Part shown: piece after piece, positions 38,979-48,393 of the stretch | Layout: every line of letters begins with the position of its first letter | Position numbering within the stretch: the stretch's first letter is position 1 | Assembly (NCBI RefSeq): GCF_011090165.1 | Contig: NZ_JAADJT010000007.1 | Location: 62,001 to 126,000 of the forward strand | Origin: Duganella aceris | GTDB taxonomy: Bacteria > Pseudomonadota > Gammaproteobacteria > Burkholderiales > Burkholderiaceae_D | Length of the DNA stretch: 64,000 bases | Direction of reading: 5' to 3' | Position numbers and translations under genes: made by a program | The notes under the pieces: model-generated | The model's database searches: none | Seen by the model: only the letters and a program-made list of their open reading frames with translations | What the model was told of the DNA's origin: nothing

Positions 38979-39940
38979 CGAGCATCGTTACGGTCACTTC
39001 TCAATCGGCCTTGCATCCCGCCGGGCCGGATGCGGCGATCATCGCGCAGTTGGGCTGGATCTTGTTCATCGGTGGCGGGGTGGTGTTCGTCGGCGTGATG
39101 CTGGCCTGCGCGCTGGCGCTGCGGCAGGGCAGGCCGGTGCGGACCAGGGTGTGGATCGTCGGCGCCGGCGTGCTGCTGCCGCTGGTGGTGCTGGGCGCCT
39201 TGCTGGCGTTCGGCATCTGGCGCAGCGCGCAACTCAGCCAGCCTTCGTCGCGGCATACGCTGAAGGTGGCGGTGATCGCGCGCATGTGGTGGTGGGAGGT
39301 GCGCTATACCAATCCCGACGGCGGCGAGGACATCGTGCTGGCCAATGAGATCCGCTTGCCGGTCGGGCAGCCGGTTTATCTGGGCTTGAGCAGTGGGGAT
39401 GTGATTCACGCTTTCTGGGTGCCGGCGTTGGCGGGCAAGGTGGACATGGTGCCGGGGCGTCTGCATGGCATGACGTTGCAGGCGGATCGCGCCGGTGTCT
39501 ATCGCGCCCAGTGCGCCGAATACTGCGGCGAGCAGCATGCGCGGATGGCGCTGCACGTGGTGGCGCAGCCGCCGGCCGAATTCCGCGCCTGGCTCGCGGC
39601 GCAGGCGCGGCCGGCGCGCGACGTCGCCGCCGCCGATCCCGTCATCGCGCAAGGCCGCCGCGCCTTCGCCGAACAGCGCTGCGCCGCGTGTCACACGATA
39701 CGCGACGCGAGCGCCGCCGCCGCCATCGAGGCGATGCCCGCCGGGATTGCGCCGGACCTGACGCATGTCGGCAGCCGCCTGTATCTGGGCGCCGGCACGC
39801 TGCGCAACCAGCCGGGCGCGCTGGAAGCCTGGATCGCCAATCCGCATGCCGTCAAGCCCGGCGTCCGCATGCCGGCCAGCGCCGACATGGACGGCGCCAC
39901 CCTGCGCGCGCTGGCCGCCTATCTGGAGCAGCTCAAATGA
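38975..39940 (+). CDS. Cytochrome c oxidase subunit II, caa3-type (fused to cytochrome c)
   Basis: A 321-residue subunit II. Two N-terminal membrane helices (residues about 25-48 and 60-82) are followed by the periplasmic CuA domain. The ligands are H145 (VIHAFWVP), C180, E182, C184, H188 and M191 in the motif CAEYCGEQHARM. A C-terminal cytochrome c domain carries CAACH at residues 236-240 and a probable Met ligand in GVRMPASADM. The cytochrome extension marks a caa3-type oxidase. It overlaps the subunit I gene by four bases. Confidence 0.94.
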   Translation: MTSIVTVTSQSALHPAGPDAAIIAQLGWILFIGGGVVFVGVMLACALALRQGRPVRTRVWIVGAGVLLPLVVLGALLAFGIWRSAQLSQPSSRHTLKVAVIARMWWWEVRYTNPDGGEDIVLANEIRLPVGQPVYLGLSSGDVIHAFWVPALAGKVDMVPGRLHGMTLQADRAGVYRAQCAEYCGEQHARMALHVVAQPPAEFRAWLAAQARPARDVAAADPVIAQGRRAFAEQRCAACHTIRDASAAAAIEAMPAGIAPDLTHVGSRLYLGAGTLRNQPGALEAWIANPHAVKPGVRMPASADMDGATLRALAAYLEQLK

Positions 39941-42627
39941 CGCCCGCCTCGCCACATCCGCTGCCCGACCCATCGCCGCGCGGGCCGCAGCCGCCACCGC
40001 AGCCCGCGCAGCCGCAATCGCAACCGCAGCCGCAGCCGCAGCCCGCGCAGCCGCAACCGCAACCGCAACCGCAGCCGCAGCCGCAGCCGCAGCCCGCGCA
40101 GCCGCAGCCGCAGCCGCAACCGCAACCGCAGCCGCAGCCCGCGCAGCCGCTGCCAAGTTCCCTGCCGCGTCCCGCCGACGAACTGCCGCAACTGGAGCGC
40201 ATCTGGCGCACGCCGCGCGGGCTGGCTTTCCTCACCACGGTCAACAACACCAACATCGGCCTGCTGTACATCGGCACCGCGCTGCTGTTCTTTCTGCTGG
40301 CCGGCATCCTCGGCCTGATGATCCGCGCCCAGCTCGCGCTGCCGGACAACACCCTGCTCAGCGCCTCGACCTACAACCAGGTATTCACCATGCACGGCAC
40401 GGTGATGATGTTCCTGTTCGCGATCCCGGTGGTGGAAGCGATCTCCGTGTTTCTGCTGCCCGGCATGCTGGGCGCGCGCGACCTGCCGTTCCCGCGCCTG
40501 TCCGCCTACGCCTTCTGGGCCTACGCCATCGGCGGCATCGGCTTCTTTCTCAGCCTGTTCGCCGGACTGGCGCCGGACGGCGGCTGGTTCATGTACCCGC
40601 CGCTGACCGGCAAGGAATACTCGCCCGGCCTGAACGCCGACTTCTGGCTGCTCGGCATCGGCTTCATCGAAATCTCCGCCATCGCCGGCGCGATCGAACT
40701 GATCGTCGGCATCCTGTTCACCCGCGCTCCCGGCATGACGCTGGCCCGCATGCCGGTCTACGCCTGGGCGATGCTGATCGTCGCGGTGATGATCGTGTTC
40801 GCCTTCCCCGCGATCATCGCCGGCACCGCGCTGCTGGAACTGGAGCGCGCCTACGACTGGCCGTTCTTCATCGCCGCACGTGGCGGCGATCCGATACTGT
40901 GGCAGCACCTGTTCTGGTTCTTCGGCCATCCCGAGGTGTACATCATCTTCCTGCCGGCGGCCGGACTGGTGTCGACCATGATTCCCGCGCTGGCCGGCAC
41001 GCCGCTGGTGGGGCGGCGCGCGCTGATCGTGGCGCTGGCGCTGGTCGGCTTCATCAGCTTCGCCTTGTGGGCGCACCATATGTTCACCGCCGGACTGGGG
41101 CTGCTGGAAACCAGCCTGGTATCGGCGGCCAGCATGGCGGTGGCGATACCCACCTCGGTGCAGGTGTTCGCCTGGATCGCGACGCTGTGGCGCGGCCAGG
41201 TGCGCATCGTCGCGCCGACCTTGTTCCTGCTCGGCTTCATGTTCATCTTCGTGCTGGGCGGCCTGACCGGCGTGATGGTCGCGGTGCTGCCGTTCGACTG
41301 GCAGGTGCACGACACCTACTTCATCGTCGCCCACCTGCACTATGTGCTGATCGGCGGCCTGGTGTTCCCGATGTTCGCCGCGATGTACTACTGGATGCCG
41401 CTGGTGAAGGGGCACAAGATGTCGGAGCGGCTGGCGCGCTGGATCTTCGGCCTGATGTTCGGCGGCTTCAACGTCGCCTTCTTCCCGATGCACCTCACCG
41501 GCCTGCTCGGCATGCCGCGCCGCGTCTACACCTACGATAGCGAAATGGGCTGGGATCTGCTCAACCTGATCTCCAGCGTCGGCTCGTTCGTGCTGGCGCT
41601 CGGCATCCTGCTGTTCCTGGTGGACGCGGTGCGCGTGCTGCGCCTGGCCAAGCGCGAAGCCGGCAATCCATGGCGCGCGTCGACATTGGAATGGCTGCCG
41701 GCCGAAGACTACGCCACGCGCAGCATCCCCAACGTGGCGTCGGTCGATCCGCTGTGGGACCATCCGCAATTGTCGGAGGAAGTGGAGCAGGGCAGACACT
41801 GGTTGCCGGGCAGCGCGACCGGGCGGCGCGAAACCATCGTCACCAGCCCGGTGCTGGCGCGCCCGCTGTATCTGCAAGTGCTGCCGGGCGACAGCTGGTG
41901 GCCGTTCGTCGCCGCCGTCGGCACCGCCGGCTTCTTCCTGCTGCTGACGATCAAGCTGACGCTGATCGCCTGGGTGTGCGGCATCGTATCGGTGGCGGCG
42001 GTGCTGGCGTGGATGTGGCAGACCGACCAGGCGCCGTTGCAGCGCACCGCCAAGGTATCGGACCAGGTCACGCTGCCGGTCGGCGCCACCGGCCCGGCGT
42101 CGCACTCGTGGTGGGCCACCATCATCATGCTGGTGGTCGACGCCAGCATCTTCCTGGCGTTCATGTTCGCCTACATCCACACCGCGATGCGGCTGGAGAT
42201 CTGCCCGCCGCCCGGCAGCCGCCTGCCGGAGGCTAGCTGGCCGCTGCTGTCATGCGCGCTGCTGCTGGCGGGATCGATGCTGGTGGAATGGGTACGTCGC
42301 CGCAAGCAATGGGTCGGCCCGCAGCGGCTGGCGATCCTGATCGCGATGACCTGCATGCTGCTCTCGTTCGGGGCCGACCTGTACGGCCAGCGGTTGGCCG
42401 GGCTGGACCCGACCGCGCACGCCTGGGGTGCGACGGTCGCCGCGATGCTGGCCTATCAAGGCTTGCACGTGGTGGTGTTGACGATCCTGGCGCTGTATCT
42501 GTGCGCGCGCTCATGGAGCGGCAAACTGACCCCGGCCAGCCGCGCCACGCTGGACAACTGCGCGATGATTTGGCACTACACCACGTTGCAAGGACTGGCG
42601 GCCGCCGCTGCGGTCCACCTGCTGTAG
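39937..42627 (+). CDS. Fused cytochrome c oxidase subunits I and III, caa3-like
   Basis: An 896-residue membrane protein. Residues about 16-72 are a Pro-Gln-rich tail. Subunit I occupies about residues 85-570. It has the low-spin heme His H153, the CuB site H331 with Y335 in HPEVY, H380-H381, and the heme ligands H466 and H468 in AHLHYV. E333 and D182 keep the D-channel positions. The K-channel lysine is replaced by Gln (Q409) in the motif PTSVQVFAW. The subunit III part covers about residues 640-896. The fusion, gene order and tail distinguish it from standard aa3 oxidases; assembly genes for heme A and CuB are not in the window. Confidence 0.93.
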   Translation: MTPASPHPLPDPSPRGPQPPPQPAQPQSQPQPQPQPAQPQPQPQPQPQPQPQPAQPQPQPQPQPQPQPAQPLPSSLPRPADELPQLERIWRTPRGLAFLTTVNNTNIGLLYIGTALLFFLLAGILGLMIRAQLALPDNTLLSASTYNQVFTMHGTVMMFLFAIPVVEAISVFLLPGMLGARDLPFPRLSAYAFWAYAIGGIGFFLSLFAGLAPDGGWFMYPPLTGKEYSPGLNADFWLLGIGFIEISAIAGAIELIVGILFTRAPGMTLARMPVYAWAMLIVAVMIVFAFPAIIAGTALLELERAYDWPFFIAARGGDPILWQHLFWFFGHPEVYIIFLPAAGLVSTMIPALAGTPLVGRRALIVALALVGFISFALWAHHMFTAGLGLLETSLVSAASMAVAIPTSVQVFAWIATLWRGQVRIVAPTLFLLGFMFIFVLGGLTGVMVAVLPFDWQVHDTYFIVAHLHYVLIGGLVFPMFAAMYYWMPLVKGHKMSERLARWIFGLMFGGFNVAFFPMHLTGLLGMPRRVYTYDSEMGWDLLNLISSVGSFVLALGILLFLVDAVRVLRLAKREAGNPWRASTLEWLPAEDYATRSIPNVASVDPLWDHPQLSEEVEQGRHWLPGSATGRRETIVTSPVLARPLYLQVLPGDSWWPFVAAVGTAGFFLLLTIKLTLIAWVCGIVSVAAVLAWMWQTDQAPLQRTAKVSDQVTLPVGATGPASHSWWATIIMLVVDASIFLAFMFAYIHTAMRLEICPPPGSRLPEASWPLLSCALLLAGSMLVEWVRRRKQWVGPQRLAILIAMTCMLLSFGADLYGQRLAGLDPTAHAWGATVAAMLAYQGLHVVVLTILALYLCARSWSGKLTPASRATLDNCAMIWHYTTLQGLAAAAAVHLL
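39982..40152 (+). repeat. Pro-Gln-coding low-complexity repeat within coxI-III
   Basis: A run of CCG/CAG/CAA codons encodes repeated PQ units and several PAQP motifs at the extreme N-terminus of the fused oxidase subunit. The unit is a 6-bp repeat of Pro and Gln codons with interspersed GCGCAGCCG. It makes the opposite strand read as a long Cys-Gly frame, which is not a gene. Confidence 0.9.
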
Positions 42628-44187
42628 GGCCGGATCCAGCACAAACCTGCCGACCACCTCGGCCAGCTGCGTCGCCTGGCCCTGCAGCGATTCGGCGGCG
42701 GCCGCCGACTCTTCGACCAGCGCGGCGTTCTGCTGCGTCACGCTGTCCATCTGCATGATGGCCTGGTTGATTTGCTCGATGCCCATGCTCTGTTCCCGGC
42801 TGGCGGCGGTGATCTCGCTGATGATGTCGCTGACGCGGCGCACGCTGTCGACCACTTCGCTCATGGTCGTCCCGGCCTGATCGACCAGCTGCGTTCCCGA
42901 TTCGACCTTGGCCACCGAATCGCCGATCAGCGTCTTGATTTCCTTGGCTGCGGCGGCGCTGCGGTGCGCCAGGTTGCGCACTTCGGTGGCGACCACCGCG
43001 AAGCCGCGACCCTGTTCGCCGGCGCGCGCCGCTTCGACCGCCGCGTTCAAGGCAAGGATGTTGGTCTGGAAGGCGATGCCGTCGATGACGCCGATGATCT
43101 CGACGATCTTCTTCGATGATTCCTGGATCGCGCCCATGGTGCCGACCACGTCGGCGATCACCGCGCCACCCTTGCCGGCGATCTCGGACGCCGACGCCGC
43201 CAGGCTGTTGGCTTGCCGCGCGTTGTCGGCGTTCTGCTTGACGGTGCTGGTCATTTCTTCCATCGACGACGCGGTTTCCTCCAGCGAGCTGGCCTGCTCC
43301 TCCGTGCGCGACGACAAATCCAGATTGCCGGCCGCGATTTCCTGCGATGCGGTGGACATCGTATCGGTGCCCGCGCGTACCTGGCCGACGATCTGCGCCA
43401 GGCTGGCGTTCATGCTGCGCAGCGCGGTCAGCAGCATGCTGGTCTCGTCCTTGCCATGCACCTCGATGCGGCTGGTCAGATCGCCCGCCGCGACGGTCTG
43501 CGCGATGGCCACGGCGCGGTTGATCGGCCGCGTGATGCTGCGGGTGATGACCAGCGCGAGGGCGACCCCGAACACCACGGCGGCGGCGCTCATGCCGAGC
43601 ATCAGGTTGCGCGCGAAGACGTAGGTCGCATCGGCGGCGATGGTGGCTTCTTCGTTCTGCTTCTTCTCGCTGGCGCTCAGCGCCGCAAGACCGGCCTGCC
43701 ATTTACGCTGCACGGCGCGCAGTTCGCCCATCAGCACTTTGCTCGCCGCTGCATTGTTGTTTTCCAGCCCAAGCGACTGGATCCGTTCGATCAGCGGCTG
43801 GGCCAGCGCGCTTTGCTGCTGGATGTCGGCCAGCAGCTTGCTCTCATCGTCCTGAATGCCGTAGGCGGCGAAGGTGGCGCGCAACTGCTTTTCCGCATCG
43901 GCGTAGTTTTGCGCCTGGACGCGGACCCGCTCGACCTGCTCGCGCATCTGCGCGGCATCGTCCAAAAGAACGATGTTGCGCAGCGCGATCATCCGGTCGT
44001 CGACGCTGACCCGCATGTCGGACGCCAGGCCCGATTCCACGTTGTTGCCTTTTGTGATGTCGACCATGGCGGCCTGGATCGCGGCCATGCGGCTGACGCC
44101 GACCGTTGCCACCACCGCCAGCATCAACAGCACGATGCCGAACGCCGCGATCAGGCGCGAGCCAATTTTAAAGTTATCGATTTTCAT
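42511..44187 (-). CDS. Methyl-accepting chemotaxis protein
   Basis: A 558-residue transmembrane chemoreceptor. The N-terminal helix ([20 protein letters not shown]) is followed by a four-helix-bundle type periplasmic domain, a second helix ([20 protein letters not shown]), and a HAMP segment beginning [16 protein letters not shown]. The signalling hairpin is [20 protein letters not shown] and adjoining sequence. It is close to the Tar/Tsr-like group. A GGAG site precedes the ATG. The last 38 residues after RFVLD are encoded opposite the 3' end of the coxI-III gene (117-bp overlap) and are unlike the usual MCP tail. Confidence 0.92.
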   Translation of the reverse strand: MKIDNFKIGSRLIAAFGIVLLMLAVVATVGVSRMAAIQAAMVDITKGNNVESGLASDMRVSVDDRMIALRNIVLLDDAAQMREQVERVRVQAQNYADAEKQLRATFAAYGIQDDESKLLADIQQQSALAQPLIERIQSLGLENNNAAASKVLMGELRAVQRKWQAGLAALSASEKKQNEEATIAADATYVFARNLMLGMSAAAVVFGVALALVITRSITRPINRAVAIAQTVAAGDLTSRIEVHGKDETSMLLTALRSMNASLAQIVGQVRAGTDTMSTASQEIAAGNLDLSSRTEEQASSLEETASSMEEMTSTVKQNADNARQANSLAASASEIAGKGGAVIADVVGTMGAIQESSKKIVEIIGVIDGIAFQTNILALNAAVEAARAGEQGRGFAVVATEVRNLAHRSAAAAKEIKTLIGDSVAKVESGTQLVDQAGTTMSEVVDSVRRVSDIISEITAASREQSMGIEQINQAIMQMDSVTQQNAALVEESAAAAESLQGQATQLAEVVGRFVLDPALQQVDRSGGRQSLQRGVVPNHRAVVQRGAAGRGQFAAP

Positions 44188-44290
44188 TGCATGCTCCTGG
44201 ATGGTAAAACCTGTTCGGTTTCAGGCGGCAGAGGCTAGGGCGCTTGAGGGGATGCGATAAATTCTATCTAATTTCCACACAGAAATATCA

Positions 44291-44310
44291 TCCTATCCAA
44301 AAGGATAGGA
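44291..44310. terminator. Perfect hairpin between the TPR-methyltransferase and MCP genes
   Basis: TCCTATCC and its complement form an 8-bp perfect stem around AAAA. There is no T-run directly after it on the minus strand, so it is a weak terminator candidate for the TPR-methyltransferase gene, or an operator for the MCP gene. Confidence 0.35.
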
Positions 44311-44323
44311 AAACATTGCGTGT

Positions 44324-45823
44324 TTAGAAAGGTTTGGACAGGATCAGCGCCAGGGCGGCGATGGGCGCGCCGTTTTCCTGACGGGCTTCCACGGCGTCGA
44401 CGGCCAGGATGGCGAAACCGCAGTCGGCGGCCAGCCGTTCCAGATAGCTGCTGGAATGGGCGTAGCGGTTGGAAGGGCGCAGCGTGTAGTCGGCGCCATC
44501 GCCCGCCTCCACCGAGAAGCAGAAGCGGCCGCCCGGCCGCAAGGCGCGCCACACGCCGGCGAACACCGGCGCCAGGTCGCCGATGTAGACGAAGACGTCG
44601 GCCGCCACCGCCAGATCCCAGACTTCGTTTCGGCCGTCCAGATAGGCGGTCAGGTCGGCGCACGCCAGCTGGTCGTACAGGCCGCGTTCCGCCGCCTTGT
44701 CCAGCATCAGCTGCGACAGGTCGACGCCCGCCAGGCTGCGCGAGTAAGCCTTCAGGTAGGACGCGCACAGCCCGGTGCCGCAGCCCAGGTCCAGCGTATC
44801 CAGATCCGACGCCGGCGCCACGCGGCGCAGCATGGCGTCCAGATAGGCCGGGGTCTGGTAGCCCAGCACTTCCGTCAGATGCCGGTCGAAGTGATTGGCG
44901 TATTGGTCGAACAGCGAGCGCACATATTCCGCCGGCAGCACGGCCGGCGTCTCGCCCACGCCCAGCGACGCCAGCGCGAAGGCGATGGTCTCCGGATTGT
45001 CGCCATGCGCCAGCGCGGCGCGGTAGGCGGCGATGGCTTCGTCGTTGCGCGCCATCGAGCGCAGCGCGTTGCCGCGATAGTAGTGCGCCAGCGCGTAGCC
45101 GGGCTTGAGCCGCAAGGCGTGGTCGTAGCTGTCCAGCGCCGCGTCGAATTCGCCCAGCCGCTGCAAGGACGAACCCTGCGCGCTGTAGGCTTCGGCCCAT
45201 TGCGGCCGCAGATGGATGGCGCGGTCGAAGCTCTCCACCGCATCCGGCAGCAGCCGCAGGCAGTGCAGCGCGTTGCCGCGTGCGAACCAGGCGTCGGCGT
45301 AGCGGTCCTTGATGTTCAGCGCATCCTCGGCCGCGCCGAGCGCGTCGAGATAGCGGCCCTGGTCCTGCAGCACGATGGCGCGGTTGCAGTGTGCCTCGGC
45401 GTAATTCGGCTGGATCTCCAGCGCGCGGCGATAGCTGAGCAGCGCCTCGTCCGGCCGCGCCAGCGCGCGCAGGGCGTTGCCGCGATTGCTCCAGGCGAGC
45501 GCGTAGGCCGGATTGCGTTCGATCGCGCGTTCGTGGCTGGTCAGCGCGTCCTCGGCGCGGCCGGCGTCCAGCAGCGCGACGCCGAGATTGCAGTGGGCGT
45601 TGGCCTGCGCGCCGTCGACCGCGATCGCCTGCGAGATCAATCCGATGGCCGCGGTCACGTCGCCTTGCTGGCGCGCGATCACGCCCAGCAGATGCAGCGC
45701 GTCGAATTGGCGCGGGTCGAGTTCCAGCACCTGGCGATACAGCGCCTGCGCGGGTTCGAGCCGGCCCTGTTGGTGCAGTTCCACCGCCTGCTGCAAAAAG
45801 GATGCTGTAAGTGTCGCGCTCAT
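44324..45823 (-). CDS. TPR-repeat protein with C-terminal SAM methyltransferase domain
   Basis: A 499-residue protein. Residues 1-300 are about eight tetratricopeptide repeats, each with the 34-residue pattern and residues such as NAHCNLGVALLDAGRAEDAL. The remainder is a class I methyltransferase with motif I LDTLDLGCGTGLCASYL and the acidic motif II AGVDLSQLML. TPR-methyltransferase fusions of this type are found in several proteobacteria, but the substrate is unknown. The single gene is divergent from the S9 peptidase and separated by 126 bp. Confidence 0.9.
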   Translation of the reverse strand: MSATLTASFLQQAVELHQQGRLEPAQALYRQVLELDPRQFDALHLLGVIARQQGDVTAAIGLISQAIAVDGAQANAHCNLGVALLDAGRAEDALTSHERAIERNPAYALAWSNRGNALRALARPDEALLSYRRALEIQPNYAEAHCNRAIVLQDQGRYLDALGAAEDALNIKDRYADAWFARGNALHCLRLLPDAVESFDRAIHLRPQWAEAYSAQGSSLQRLGEFDAALDSYDHALRLKPGYALAHYYRGNALRSMARNDEAIAAYRAALAHGDNPETIAFALASLGVGETPAVLPAEYVRSLFDQYANHFDRHLTEVLGYQTPAYLDAMLRRVAPASDLDTLDLGCGTGLCASYLKAYSRSLAGVDLSQLMLDKAAERGLYDQLACADLTAYLDGRNEVWDLAVAADVFVYIGDLAPVFAGVWRALRPGGRFCFSVEAGDGADYTLRPSNRYAHSSSYLERLAADCGFAILAVDAVEARQENGAPIAALALILSKPF

Positions 45824-45949
45824 AGTGTACTCATCGTGTGCGCATCTTAGCCGATGCGCGCCGTGCTTGCCGAATTCTCTCCAAATGTTGCAATTGAGGA
45901 TAGCGGCTGAACGTGTTAATGTTCCTACAACATCACTATACGAGCCGCC

Positions 45950-47917
45950 ATGCGCCTACCACTGATTGCTCCATTGCTGCTGGCTGCCTTGCCCTTGCCG
46001 CTCCTGGCACAGCTTGCCACGCCGCCGCTGGTTCCGATTGCCAGCTTCGCCAAGGCCGACCAGTATTACAACCCGCTGATGTCGCCGGACGGCAAGCACC
46101 TGGCGGTGACGGTGCGCACCCCGGTCGGCCCGCGCACGGTGCCGATGGTCTCCTTCTTCAGCTTGCCCGATCTGAAGCTGGAAAGCACGGTGCGCATGAA
46201 GGCGTTCGAAGTGCCGGCCGATTACGTCTGGGTCAGCAACCGGCGCCTGGTGGTGCAAAAGGGCATCGAGGTCGGCTCGCGCGAGAAGCCGCAGCTGACC
46301 GGCGAACTGCTGGCGATGGATTTCGACGGCACGCGCCAGGACTACCTGTTCGGCTGGGATATCGCGGCCTACGGCGCCAGGGGCGCGCGTTACGGGCGCG
46401 ATGAGGGTTACGCCTATCCGGTCTACGTGTACAAGGAGGGCAACGACCATCTGTTGGTCGGTACCTTCCAGTGGGACCTGGACCAGAGCGCGTTGTACGA
46501 TTTCGATACCCGCAGCGGCGTGCGCAAGCTGGTGACCAATCTGAAGTCGCCGCACGCCACCTTCGTCATGGATAACGACGGCAAGCCGCGCTTCGCCAAG
46601 GGCACCGACGAGGAAGGCTACAGTTCGACGTGGCGCTTCAATGCCGCCACGACGTCCTGGGATCTGTTCAGCCAGGGAAAGGAAGGCGCGCTCTTTGCGC
46701 CATACGGCTTCTCCACCGACAACAGCAAGGCTTATGCCTGGTCGGCGAAGGATGGTGGAAAGGTCTCGCTGATCAGCCATGATATGGCGACCGGCGAACG
46801 CAAAGTACTGGCCGAGGACGCGCTCGGCGATGTGGGCACGGTGCTGGACAGCCTTCCCGGGTCCGCGCCGTTCGCCGTTTTCTCCCAGGTCGGACGGCCG
46901 CGGATCACCTATCTGGACCAGGCCAATCCGGATACGGCCCTGCTCCAGGATCTGAGCCGCCAGTTCCCCGAGCATACCGTCTCGCTGATCAACCAGACCA
47001 CCGACCGCAGCAAGATCATGTTCTGGGTGCTCAGCGACAGCGATCCCGGCGCCTATTATCTGTACGACCGCAAGACCAACAAGGCCGACATGCTGTTCGC
47101 GTCGATGGACGAAATCGAACCGGAGCACATGGCCAAGCGTCGTCCGATCAGCTTTACATCACGCGACGGCTTGACCATCGACGGCTACCTGACCCTGCCG
47201 CCTTTCAAGACGGCGCAGAAGCCGCCGCTGATCCTGATCCCGCATGGCGGCCCTTACGGCTTCCGGGATACCTGGTATTTCGACTCGGACGTGCAATTCC
47301 TGGCCAACCGCGGCTATGCCGTGCTGCAGGTGAATTTCCGCAGTTCGAGCGGACGCGGCAGCGCTTTCCAGAAAGCCGGCTATCGCCAGTGGGGCGGCAA
47401 GATCATGGACGACCTGGTCGACGGCGTGAAATGGGCGGCCGCGCAGGGCGAAGTCGACGGCTCGCGCATGTGCGTGTACGGCGTCAGTTTCGGCGGGTAT
47501 TCGGCGTTGATGCTGGCCTCGCGCGAACCGGAGTTGTTCAAGTGCGCGGTCGGCTACGCCGGCGTGTACGACATCGCGCTGATGCAGACCGAGGAGGGCG
47601 TGGCCGGCAACAGCCGCAGGATCGCATGGAACAAGCGTGCGTTCGGCGAGGACAAGGCGGAATGGGCGCGCTACTCGCCGCACCTGCACGCCGACAGCAT
47701 CAAGGCCGGCGTGCTGCTGATCCACGGCGGCAAGGATAAAACCGCGCCGAAGGAGCACGCGTTTCTGATGAAGGAAGCGCTGGAAAAAGCCAGGCATCCG
47801 CCGGAGTGGTACTACGTCGACTACGAAGGCCATGGCTTCTACGACACCGAAAACCAGGCCGAAGTCTACCGCCGGCTGGAAACCTTCTTCGCCAAATACC
47901 TGGGCAAGCCGCGCTGA
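45950..47917 (+). CDS. S9-family serine peptidase (prolyl oligopeptidase-like), exported
   Basis: A 655-residue exported peptidase. The signal peptide MRLPLIAPLLLAALPLPLLA is followed by a beta-propeller domain and a C-terminal alpha/beta-hydrolase domain. The catalytic residues are Ser in GVSFGGYSAL, Asp in HGGKDKTAP and His in YEGHGFYD. This is the dipeptidyl-aminopeptidase/acylaminoacyl-peptidase group, which cleaves short peptides. It ends exactly at the base before the convergent uraH stop. Confidence 0.93.
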   Translation: MRLPLIAPLLLAALPLPLLAQLATPPLVPIASFAKADQYYNPLMSPDGKHLAVTVRTPVGPRTVPMVSFFSLPDLKLESTVRMKAFEVPADYVWVSNRRLVVQKGIEVGSREKPQLTGELLAMDFDGTRQDYLFGWDIAAYGARGARYGRDEGYAYPVYVYKEGNDHLLVGTFQWDLDQSALYDFDTRSGVRKLVTNLKSPHATFVMDNDGKPRFAKGTDEEGYSSTWRFNAATTSWDLFSQGKEGALFAPYGFSTDNSKAYAWSAKDGGKVSLISHDMATGERKVLAEDALGDVGTVLDSLPGSAPFAVFSQVGRPRITYLDQANPDTALLQDLSRQFPEHTVSLINQTTDRSKIMFWVLSDSDPGAYYLYDRKTNKADMLFASMDEIEPEHMAKRRPISFTSRDGLTIDGYLTLPPFKTAQKPPLILIPHGGPYGFRDTWYFDSDVQFLANRGYAVLQVNFRSSSGRGSAFQKAGYRQWGGKIMDDLVDGVKWAAAQGEVDGSRMCVYGVSFGGYSALMLASREPELFKCAVGYAGVYDIALMQTEEGVAGNSRRIAWNKRAFGEDKAEWARYSPHLHADSIKAGVLLIHGGKDKTAPKEHAFLMKEALEKARHPPEWYYVDYEGHGFYDTENQAEVYRRLETFFAKYLGKPR

Positions 47918-48271
47918 TCAGCTGCCGCGATAGGTCGAATACGCCCACGGCGAGACGACCAGCGGCACATGATAATTCTGCTCCGCGCTGGCGATGCCGA
48001 AGGCGAGCGTGACCTCGTCGATGAAGCGCGGCTCCGGCAACTCCACGCCCTGCGCGGCGAAATAGTCGCCGGCGCTGAACACCAGCTCGTATTTGCCGGC
48101 TTGCATGCTGTCGCCCTCCAGCAGCGGCGCGGCGCAGCGGCCGTCGGCGTTGGTGACGTCGGTTTTCAGCAGGACGCGGCCCGCCGGGCCCACCGCATAC
48201 AACGCCAGCCTGACCCCGGCCCCCGGCTTGCCGGCGGTGATGTCAAGAACGTGGGTACTGAGCTTGCCCAT
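47918..48271 (-). CDS. uraH: 5-hydroxyisourate hydrolase (transthyretin-like)
   Basis: UraH hydrolyses 5-hydroxyisourate, the product of urate oxidation, toward OHCU. The 117-residue protein has the signature LSTHVLDITAGKPGAG at the start and the terminal YRGS. Conserved residues also include RFIDEVTLAFGI and the YHVPLVVSPW motif. The start at 48271 is chosen because the longer frame upstream lacks family similarity. It is divergent from puuE, sharing a 122-bp promoter region. Urate oxidase itself is not in the window. Confidence 0.94.
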   Translation of the reverse strand: MGKLSTHVLDITAGKPGAGVRLALYAVGPAGRVLLKTDVTNADGRCAAPLLEGDSMQAGKYELVFSAGDYFAAQGVELPEPRFIDEVTLAFGIASAEQNYHVPLVVSPWAYSTYRGS

Positions 48272-48393
48272 GGTTGGTCCTATATCTGTGGGTGATAAGT
48301 ATCTATTGTACAAATCATATACCGGCGCGGCCCGACGCATATATGATTACAGATATATTCCCCATAGACCGCTCTTCCATAGACACCGCGCCC
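48272..48393. promoter_or_regulatory. Divergent promoter region uraH / puuE
   Basis: This short, A/T-rich region has several TATA-like stretches (around 48297-48325 and 48340-48360) and a palindromic TTGTACAA. It probably carries both promoters and an operator for a purine-responsive repressor. The regulator is not visible in the window. Confidence 0.4.

Noticed and set aside
39982..40152. Repeat array considered as a CRISPR
   Set aside because: The unit is only six bases, in frame with the oxidase and encoding Pro-Gln. There are no spacers.
39933..40352. Cys-Gly repeat frame on the minus strand
   Set aside because: It is the complement of the Pro-Gln repeat of the oxidase gene and is not a separate protein.
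44268..45200. Second frame overlapping the TPR-methyltransferase gene
   Set aside because: Off-frame reading of the same gene; Arg/Gly-rich with no motif.
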